DNA from: Streptomyces lasiicapitis
Lineage (GTDB): Bacteria; Actinomycetota; Actinomycetes; Streptomycetales; Streptomycetaceae
Assembly: GCF_014646335.1 (NCBI RefSeq)
Contig: NZ_BMNG01000008.1
Location: forward strand, 202,833 to 266,832
Direction of reading: 5' to 3'
Length of the DNA stretch: 64,000 nucleotides
Shown here: positions 58,334 to 64,000 of the stretch, one piece after another
Layout of the letters: the number at the start of each line of letters is the position of its first letter
Numbering within the stretch: position 1 is the stretch's first letter
Program-made: the position numbers and the translations under genes
The notes under the pieces: model-generated
Seen by the model: the letters and a program-made list of their open reading frames with translations, nothing else
What the model was told of the DNA's origin: nothing
Databases searched by the model: none

Positions 58334-59544
58334 CCGGTACCGGTAACCGTAGGAACCGGCTGCGTGCCGCCCGGCTGAGCCCCCGCGACGTCGCCCACGT
58401 CGGCGCGTCCGGGCTGCGCAGCCGCCCCATGCGGGTGGTCCTCTCCGCCCTCGGCATCGCGATCGGCATCGCCACGATGGTCGCGGTGGTCGGCGTCTCG
58501 GCCTCCAGCAAGGCCCAACTCCTCCAGCGCCTGGACAGGTTGGGCACGAACATGCTGGTGGCGGCACCCGGCGACCCGCTGTTCTCCGGGGAGGAACTGA
58601 AGCTGCCGAGGGACGCGGTGGGCCGGGTGTCCCGGATCGCGGGGGTCGAGAGCGCCGGTGCCACCGGCGACATCGACCGCACCGTGCGGCGCAGCGAGAA
58701 GATCCCCGAGGGCGAGACGGGCGGCATCTCCGTCAAGGCGGCCACGGAGGGCCTGTTGGAGGTGCTGCGCGGGCGGACGGCGAGCGGTACGTGGTTCAAC
58801 GCGGCCAACGCCCGCTATCCGTCGGTCGTGCTCGGCCATGTCGCCGCCAAGCGCCTCGGCATCACCTCGCCCGGCCAGCAGGTGTGGATGGACGACCGGT
58901 ACTTCACGGTCATCGGCATCCTCGCCCCGCTGCCGCTCGCGCCCGACGTGGAGCGCTCGGCGCTCACGGGCTGGTCGGCGTCGAAGTCGCTGCTCGGCTT
59001 CGACGGGCATCCGACGTCGGTGTACGAGCGGTCGGCGGACGCGGCGGTCCATGACGTGCGCAAGCTGCTCGGCCCGTCGATCTCGCCGGAGAGTCCGCGC
59101 GACGTGAAGGTCACCGATCCGTCGGCGGCGCTTCAGGCCAAGGCGGACACGGAGGGCGCGTTCTCGACGCTGCTCCTCGGTCTTGGCGGCATCGCCCTCC
59201 TGGTCGGTGGGGTCGGCGTGGCCAACACCATGATCATCTCGGTTCTGGAGCGGCGCTACGAGATCGGTCTCCGCCGCTCGTTGGGTGCTACCCGGGGGCA
59301 GATCCGCATTCAGTTCGTGACCGAGTCGCTGATGCTGTCCGGCTTGGGCGGTCTGGCGGGGGTCGCGCTCGGGGCGGCGGCGACGGCCGCGTACGCGGCG
59401 TCCGGGGGGCTGCCCTGGGTGGTTCCGCTGTGGTCGGTCACGGCGGGGTTCGGTGCGACCTTGGCGATCGGTACGGTGGCGGGGTTGTACCCGGCGGTGC
59501 GGGCGGCGAGGTTGTCGCCGACGTTGGCGTTGCATGCGGCGTAG
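58330..59544 (+). CDS. ABC permease (MacB/FtsX-type)
   Basis: 404 residues. One N-terminal span (about 37-58), a large periplasmic domain (60-270) and three C-terminal spans with the FtsX pattern ETESLMLSGLGGLAGVALG. Mechanotransmission-type permease, forming a tripartite exporter with the ATPase and adaptor. GTDNIPLVVPLWS-type ending not seen; the end region runs TLALHAA. ATG overlaps the ATPase stop. Probably exports a peptide, lipid or antibiotic; controlled by the divergent two-component system. Confidence 0.92.
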   Translation: MTGTGNRRNRLRAARLSPRDVAHVGASGLRSRPMRVVLSALGIAIGIATMVAVVGVSASSKAQLLQRLDRLGTNMLVAAPGDPLFSGEELKLPRDAVGRVSRIAGVESAGATGDIDRTVRRSEKIPEGETGGISVKAATEGLLEVLRGRTASGTWFNAANARYPSVVLGHVAAKRLGITSPGQQVWMDDRYFTVIGILAPLPLAPDVERSALTGWSASKSLLGFDGHPTSVYERSADAAVHDVRKLLGPSISPESPRDVKVTDPSAALQAKADTEGAFSTLLLGLGGIALLVGGVGVANTMIISVLERRYEIGLRRSLGATRGQIRIQFVTESLMLSGLGGLAGVALGAAATAAYAASGGLPWVVPLWSVTAGFGATLAIGTVAGLYPAVRAARLSPTLALHAA

Positions 59545-59565
59545 ATGGGCCCGGCTGGGAGCTCC

Positions 59566-59790
59566 CCAGTCCCGCCCCTTCCCGAAACTGGGGCTCCGCC
59601 CCAGACCCCGTATCGGCCTGAACGGCCTCGTCCTCAAACGCCGGACGGGCTGAAACACCCCAGCCGCACCGGCAAGACATGGCCGCGCCGGCTAGGTATA
59701 GCCCGTCCGGCGTTTGAGGACGAGCCGCGAAGCGGCGATCAGCGGGGGTCCGGGGGGCGGAGCCCCCGGTTCGGGAAGGGGCGGGACTGG
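59566..59790. repeat. 225-bp inverted repeat between convergent genes
   Basis: Outer arms CCAGTCCCGCCCCTTCCCGA (59566) and its complement (59770-59790) are 21 bases, perfect. Inner arms CTCGTCCTCAAACGCCGGAC (59627-59651) and their complement (59700-59724) are 25 bases, perfect. They lie between the ABC permease stop and the PAS gene stop. Each arm resembles a common Streptomyces intergenic repeat; two copies in opposite orientation give the long palindrome. Probable bidirectional terminator. Confidence 0.85.
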
Positions 59791-59806
59791 GGCGCCCCGC
59801 GAAGGC

Positions 59807-61177
59807 CTAACCCCCCACCCCCGCCAAATCCAACGCAGCCGCAACCCGCGCGGCCACACTCTCCGCGTACGAGGCGTCCGCACGCTCGAACTGGGTCCGG
59901 GAAGCCCCCCGCAGAAACGTGACCACCCCCAACGTCCGCCCCCTGCTGCGCAGCACCGCGCACAGCGCGTGGACGGAGGACTCCGGCCACTGCCGGGCAA
60001 GGGCCCACTCACGGGCCCGGTCGGCCGTGGCGAGCCCCGCGCTCGCGCGGACCGAGCCGACGCGTTCGACGCACTGGGGGGCCGGGTGACCTTCCATGTA
60101 CCGCACGGGCAGGCGGGCCCGCCCCGCGGGCTGGCAGGGCCCGGGGGCGCCGGCGGGGGTGACGGCGGTGCGGACGAGCCGGGTGTCGGGCTCCTCGCCG
60201 ACGAGCACGTCGATCAGGGCGTGGTCGGCGAACCCGGCGAGGGCGAAGTCGAGCTGGACGGTGGCCGCCTCCATGGGGTCCTCGCACTCGGCGGCGGCAC
60301 GGGCCGCGCGGTGCAACTGCTGGGACCGGAAGCGGAGTTGCGCCGCTTCCTGCTCGGTCTGCTTGGCCTCCGTGACGTCCAGGAAGAGCCAGCCGACGCC
60401 GAGCGGAACCGGTTCCTCGGCGAGCGGCGAGCCGAGCCGCAGGAACCCGCTGCGCCAGCAGCGCCGCTCGGGCTCGCCGCCGCCGGTGTCGCCGCGCACG
60501 GCCACCCACATCTCGGCGGGCGCGGGCGGCGCGCCCTCGGCGAGGACATGCGTGAGCGCGCTCTCCAGCTCCTCGACGCCCTGGGAGAGCACCTCTCCGA
60601 GCGGCCGCCCGAGCAGTGCCGTGCGCCCCATCTTCAGGGCGCGCGCGGCGTGTTCGTTGACCACGGCGGGCCGCAGGTCGGCGTCCACGAGGACCACTCC
60701 CCAGGACGCGTTCTCGAACAGCGCCTCGCTCAAGGCGATGGACCGCTCCAGGTCGATCTGGGCGTGCACCTCGCTGAAGGCGCAGTAGACCCCGCTGGGC
60801 TTGCCGTCGCCGTCGCGGACGGGGGCGGACTGGGTCCGTACGAGCACCCGGCCGCCGTCCTTCGTCACGAGGGCGAACTCGTCGACGCGGCGCCCCGGCG
60901 CGTGCATCGCGGAAAGCAGCCGCCCCCCGACGTCCTCGGCGTCGGCGGAGCGCACCGCCCAGCCCGCGAACCCGGGCCGCCCGACCGCCTCGTCGGCCGA
61001 CCAGCCGAGGATCCGCTCGGCCTCGCGGTTCCAGTGCGTCACGACCCCGTCGGCGTCGAACGCGCACAACGCGGCGTCCATCCCGTCGAGCAGCGCCGCG
61101 AGCAACTCGGCGCCGCCGGGCTCGGGTTCTCCGGGGCCCAGTTCGTCGGTGGTTCCGCTCTGTCGGGAAGCACTCAC
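59807..61177 (-). CDS. PAS-PAS-GAF sensor protein without visible output domain
   Basis: 456 residues, soluble. Residues 25-145 form a PAS domain (LLDGMDAALCAFDADGVVTH, WNREAERILGWSADEAVGRP), residues 145-285 a second one (LFENASWGVVLVDADLRPAV), and residues 305-455 a GAF-type domain (ADHALIDVLVGEEPDTRLV). No kinase, cyclase or SpoIIE phosphatase domain follows, so it lacks the usual output. It could be an adaptor of an anti-sigma or kinase network. Streptomyces SpoIIE-type proteins often have this front part. Confidence 0.75.
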   Translation of the reverse strand: MSASRQSGTTDELGPGEPEPGGAELLAALLDGMDAALCAFDADGVVTHWNREAERILGWSADEAVGRPGFAGWAVRSADAEDVGGRLLSAMHAPGRRVDEFALVTKDGGRVLVRTQSAPVRDGDGKPSGVYCAFSEVHAQIDLERSIALSEALFENASWGVVLVDADLRPAVVNEHAARALKMGRTALLGRPLGEVLSQGVEELESALTHVLAEGAPPAPAEMWVAVRGDTGGGEPERRCWRSGFLRLGSPLAEEPVPLGVGWLFLDVTEAKQTEQEAAQLRFRSQQLHRAARAAAECEDPMEAATVQLDFALAGFADHALIDVLVGEEPDTRLVRTAVTPAGAPGPCQPAGRARLPVRYMEGHPAPQCVERVGSVRASAGLATADRAREWALARQWPESSVHALCAVLRSRGRTLGVVTFLRGASRTQFERADASYAESVAARVAAALDLAGVGG

Positions 61178-61323
61178 CCGGACCCCCCTGCAGGCCGTGT
61201 TCTCGTCGTCAGATCATTCAACTTGAACGTGACCCAGCCCACAGTAAGTTCCCGGAAGTCGAGGCAAATCATTTCGAAGATCATCGCAAGCGGGCAGGAC
61301 CGCGCATCCCGAGGAGCATCTGC

Positions 61324-62085
61324 TCAAGTTCCCGTCTCGCGACTGCTCTCCACGAACGTGCTGACCCCGTCGAGGACCCGCTGCAGGCCGAATTCGAAGT
61401 CGGTGCGCTGCTCGGTGGGGCCGAGCTCCTCCCACATCGCGGTGAGCGCCGGATAGCGCTCGAAGTCGACGAACTCCTCCAGGAGCGGGTCGTACCGCTC
61501 CCACCACTGCGCGGCGCTGAGGCCCGTGCGTCGCTCGAGCAGGGCGACGCCGGTCAGCGAGGTGGCCGCGCCGTGCACGTAGTCGTCGACGAGGTTGATC
61601 ACGGCGAGCTGCTGCTCGACGGAGAGGCCGAGCCCGCCGACGGTGGTGAGCCGGGCCTCGAGGCCGGCCAGCACGTTCGGGCCGAGCGGCGGGCGCCCCA
61701 TGCTGACCTCGAGCACCCAGGGGTGGCGGTGGTAGATCCGCCAGCTCGTCCTGGCGTGCCGTTCGAGCCCGGCCCGCCAGTGCTCCCCGGGCGGGCCGGG
61801 CTCGGCGGACGGCTCGGCGACCCGGTCCACCATCAGGTCGACCAGCTCGTCCTTGCTCGGCACATAGGAGTACAGGGACATGGCGGTGACCCCGAACGAC
61901 TCGGCCACCCGCCGCATCGTCAGGGACTCCAGGCCGTGCTCGTCGGCGAGCTCGACCGCCCGGCTCACCACGCGCTGCACGCTCAGACCGCGTTTCGGGC
62001 CGCGCCGGGGCCGCGGCTCGGCGCCCCAGAGCAGTTCGAGCGCGCGCCGGGCGTCCCCGCTGCCCCCTGTGTGCTGTGCGGTCAT
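61324..62085 (-). CDS. TetR/AcrR family regulator of the second ABC cassette
   Basis: 253 residues. Helix-turn-helix about 32-72 (VSRAVELADEHGLESLTMRR, FGVTAMSLYSYVPSKDELVD). The C-terminal domain contains VDDYVHGAATSLTGVALLER. Similar to the TetR at 24149. Divergent from an ABC-2 cassette with a 99-bp gap that holds AT-rich palindromes. It presumably represses the exporter. Confidence 0.9.
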   Translation of the reverse strand: MTAQHTGGSGDARRALELLWGAEPRPRRGPKRGLSVQRVVSRAVELADEHGLESLTMRRVAESFGVTAMSLYSYVPSKDELVDLMVDRVAEPSAEPGPPGEHWRAGLERHARTSWRIYHRHPWVLEVSMGRPPLGPNVLAGLEARLTTVGGLGLSVEQQLAVINLVDDYVHGAATSLTGVALLERRTGLSAAQWWERYDPLLEEFVDFERYPALTAMWEELGPTEQRTDFEFGLQRVLDGVSTFVESSRETGT

Positions 62086-62123
62086 CCTTCTCCTCCGGTC
62101 CGGCCTTCCGGTGATACGGGTGG

Positions 62124-62154
62124 AAACACTGTACGTGCTAAGGTGTTTTAAAAC
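62124..62154. promoter_or_regulatory. Palindromic, AT-rich control region
   Basis: AAACAC (62124-62129) and GTGTTT (62143-62148) form an inverted repeat with a 13-base spacer, and overlap GTTTTAAAAC (62145-62154), a perfect 10-base palindrome. The site is AT-rich in GC-rich DNA, between the divergent TetR and ABC genes. Confidence 0.6.
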
Positions 62155-62184
62155 TCAATACAACGTAAGCAGTTTGGAGGCGTA

Positions 62185-63141
62185 ATGATCACCGCCAGCG
62201 GACTGAGCCGGACCTTCAAGGTCAAGGACGGCCTGGTGCACGCCGTCCGCAGCCTCGACCTCGACGTGGCGGAAGGGGAGTTCGTCGCCTTCCTCGGCCC
62301 CAACGGCGCCGGGAAGAGCACCTCGTTACGGATGCTGACCACCCTCCTCCCGCCCACCTCGGGCCGGGCGAGCGTCGTCGGCCGCGACATCCGCACCGAC
62401 GCCGTGGAGATCCGCAAGAACATCGGCTACATCGGCCAGGGGAACGGCTCCGGCAACGAGATCCGGGTCGTGGACGAACTCACCTCGCACGCCCGGTACT
62501 ACGGCATGAGCCGCCGTGCGGCCCGCGCCCGCGCGCACGAACTGATCGGGGCCATGGGCCTCAAGGGGATGGAGAAGCGCGTCGCGGAGCGCCTGTCCGG
62601 AGGGCAGCGCCGCCGCGTGGACATCGCGCTCGGCCTGATGCACTCGCCCCGGCTGCTGTTCCTGGACGAGCCGTCCTCCGGCCTCGACCCGCACAACCGC
62701 GCCATGGTCTGGGAGCACATCCGCGGGCTCCACCGCGACGGCATGACGATGTTCCTCACCACGCACTATCTGGACGAGGCCGACCGGCTCGCGGACCGCG
62801 TCATCGTCGTCGACCAGGGGCGCGTCATCGCCGACGACACCCCCGAGCGGCTGAAGGCCGACCAGGCGGGCGACCTCATCACCTTCACCACCGAGCACGA
62901 CGCCGACGCCGTCCTCGTCGCGCACCACGCCGAGCGCGTCACGACCCGCGAGCGCGTCACCGTCGACGGCAGGCAGATCCGCGTCCGGGTCGCGCACGGC
63001 GACGAACTGCTCCCGGCCTTCCTGCGCCACCTCGACGCGCTGGAGATCAAGGTGCGTGGCGTCACCCTCGACCGGCCCACTCTCGACGACGTGTTCCTGT
63101 CCATCACCGGCCGCAGCCTTGAGGAGGCGGACGCACAGTGA
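62185..63141 (+). CDS. ABC exporter ATPase (DrrA-type)
   Basis: 318 residues; GGAGG 4 bases before ATG 62185. Walker A GPNGAGKSTSLRM (about residues 36-48), signature LSGGQRRRVDIALG, Walker B LLFLDEPSSGLDPHNRA, and the DrrA-type C-terminal VLVAHHAERVTTRERVTVDG. Forms an exporter with the next gene (4-bp overlap). Confidence 0.94.
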   Translation: MITASGLSRTFKVKDGLVHAVRSLDLDVAEGEFVAFLGPNGAGKSTSLRMLTTLLPPTSGRASVVGRDIRTDAVEIRKNIGYIGQGNGSGNEIRVVDELTSHARYYGMSRRAARARAHELIGAMGLKGMEKRVAERLSGGQRRRVDIALGLMHSPRLLFLDEPSSGLDPHNRAMVWEHIRGLHRDGMTMFLTTHYLDEADRLADRVIVVDQGRVIADDTPERLKADQAGDLITFTTEHDADAVLVAHHAERVTTRERVTVDGRQIRVRVAHGDELLPAFLRHLDALEIKVRGVTLDRPTLDDVFLSITGRSLEEADAQ

Positions 63142-63893
63142 AGGTCCTCAACGACTCGCTCGCCACCTTCGAGCGCGAGATCCAGCCGGTGCTGCGCGAG
63201 CCCGTCGCGCTCGCCTTCGCCATGCTCCAACCGCTGCTGTTCCTCGTCCTGTTCGGCCCGCTCCTCGACACCATGCCGGGCATGGAGGGCTCGTCATGGG
63301 AGTGGTTCGTGCCCGGCGTCATCGTGATGCTGGCGCTCTTCGGCACCTCGCCCTCCGGTGCCAACCTGCTCTCCGAGATCCACACCGGCAGCTACGAACG
63401 CACCCTCGTCTCGCCGGCCGGCCGCAGCGCGCTGCTCATCGGGCGGACCGCCAAGGAAGCCGCCATCCTGCTCGGCCAGGCCGTCCTGATCACCGTGGGC
63501 GCGCTGCTGTTCATCGACGTCGACTTCGACCTCCTCGGCATCCTCGCCGGGCTCGTCCTGCTGATGCTGTTCGGGCTCGGCGTGGGCGCGCTGTCCAACG
63601 CCCTCGCGCTCGCGGTCAACCGCCGCGACTACCTCTTCATCGTGGTCCAGCAGACCCTGCTCTTCCCGCTGCTGCTGCTGTCCGGGATGCTGCTCCCGAT
63701 GGAGCGCGGCCCCGACTGGCTCAAGCTGCTCGCCGACATCAACCCGGTCTCGTACGTCGTGGACGCCGAACGAGCCCTGTTCGTCGGGGACTTCGCCAGC
63801 GCGTCCGTGGGCTGGGGCCTTCTCTCCGGCATCGGCATCGCCGCCGTCGGCCTCGCCCTCGGCATGCGCGGCATGCGGCGCGCCGGCGTCTGA
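63138..63893 (+). CDS. ABC-2 type exporter permease (DrrB-like)
   Basis: 251 residues, GTG 63138 overlapping the ATPase stop. About six membrane segments with VIVMLALFGTSPSGANLLSE, the conserved SYERTLVSPAGRSALLIGRT between helices 2 and 3, and NPVSYVVDAERALFVG near the end. Probably a drug or lipid exporter; the substrate is unknown. Confidence 0.93.
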   Translation: MKVLNDSLATFEREIQPVLREPVALAFAMLQPLLFLVLFGPLLDTMPGMEGSSWEWFVPGVIVMLALFGTSPSGANLLSEIHTGSYERTLVSPAGRSALLIGRTAKEAAILLGQAVLITVGALLFIDVDFDLLGILAGLVLLMLFGLGVGALSNALALAVNRRDYLFIVVQQTLLFPLLLLSGMLLPMERGPDWLKLLADINPVSYVVDAERALFVGDFASASVGWGLLSGIGIAAVGLALGMRGMRRAGV

Positions 63894-63968
63894 CGACGGG
63901 ACACATCCATGGCTCAGGAACCTTTCAGCCCGCCTGGAGGGCAATTCTCCGTTCCCCCGGAAAATCGG

Positions 63969-63997
63969 TTGAGGGCCGCCGGATCAGTTCCTAGGGT
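63969..63997 (+). promoter_or_regulatory. Strong sigma-HrdB-type promoter at the window edge
   Basis: TTGAGG (63969-63974), 17-base spacer, TAGGGT (63992-63997): both boxes match the Streptomyces vegetative consensus. It points out of the window and must drive a gene starting beyond base 64000. Confidence 0.7.
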
Positions 63998-64000
63998 GAG

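Noticed and set aside
63909..64000. Open frame from ATG 63909 to the window end
   Set aside because: It contains the strong promoter at 63969-63997 inside it and has no ribosome site, so it is more likely leader DNA.

Overview
The window looks like chromosomal DNA of a Streptomyces-type actinomycete. It is very GC-rich, has many GTG (and one TTG) starts, and carries families typical of that group: XRE/DUF5753 plus DUF397 pairs, DinB/mycothiol-type enzymes, DtxR/DmdR1 and many TetR and MarR regulators with adjacent exporters. No tRNA, rRNA, CRISPR array, transposase or phage module was recognised. Within the limits of reading by eye, most of the window is ordinary core or near-core chromosome with a few accessory pockets.

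Layout. 0-8.4 kb: purine-type NCS2 permease, small RHH protein, MarR-MFS exporter unit, GNAT, DUF4239 membrane protein, RNA 2',3'-cyclic phosphodiesterase, a 29-residue membrane peptide, aldo/keto reductase, and a divergent MarR/CMD pair. 8.4-13.7 kb: two large secreted FG-GAP/VCBS proteins and a DUF418 membrane protein. 13.7-19.4 kb: an accessory pocket with DUF397, XRE regulator, a small paralogous protein, a winged-helix protein, a P-loop/TPR (STAND-like) protein, a profilin-like protein and a PHD/YefM-like protein. 19.4-28.8 kb: AraC regulator, MBL hydrolase, cyclophilin, GDSL hydrolase, secreted propeller protein, a TetR/ABC-2 export cassette, serC and a DinB protein. 28.9-37.4 kb: large FAD/Fe-S oxidoreductase, EamA exporter, excisionase-PIN toxin-antitoxin pair, flavoprotein, and an XRE-TPR regulator operon with a paralogue of the small protein at 14.9 kb. 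37.5-46.2 kb: a catabolic operon (TIGR03084 protein, AtuA/DUF1446, carboxyltransferase, biotin carboxylase, acyl-CoA dehydrogenase, enoyl-CoA hydratase, TetR) resembling leucine/acyclic-terpene (liu/atu) degradation. 46.4-53.7 kb: I36-type inhibitor, TetR, cupin, citA, pdxH, alpha/beta hydrolase, dmdR1 and a SIS protein. 53.8-63.9 kb: two-component system divergent from a lipoprotein-HlyD-MacB-like ABC operon, a PAS/GAF protein and a second TetR/ABC-2 cassette.

How the genes work together. Four exporter units have their own local regulator (MarR-MFS at 1.9 kb, TetR-ABC at 24 kb, two-component system-tripartite ABC at 55 kb, TetR-ABC at 62 kb), and paired or palindromic operator-like DNA can be read directly in several of the gaps. 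The 37.5-46.2 kb genes are tightly spaced or overlapping and probably form one catabolic transcript ending in its regulator.

Most unusual content. The gene at 18312-18785 encodes a protein whose body lines up along its whole length with eukaryotic profilin; it sits divergent to a P-loop/TPR protein. Other notable DNA: repeat families confined to gaps between convergent genes, five regularly spaced boxes in the citA leader, three 24-bp direct repeats before the I36 gene, and a structured gene-free segment at 51.5-51.66 kb that could be a small RNA.
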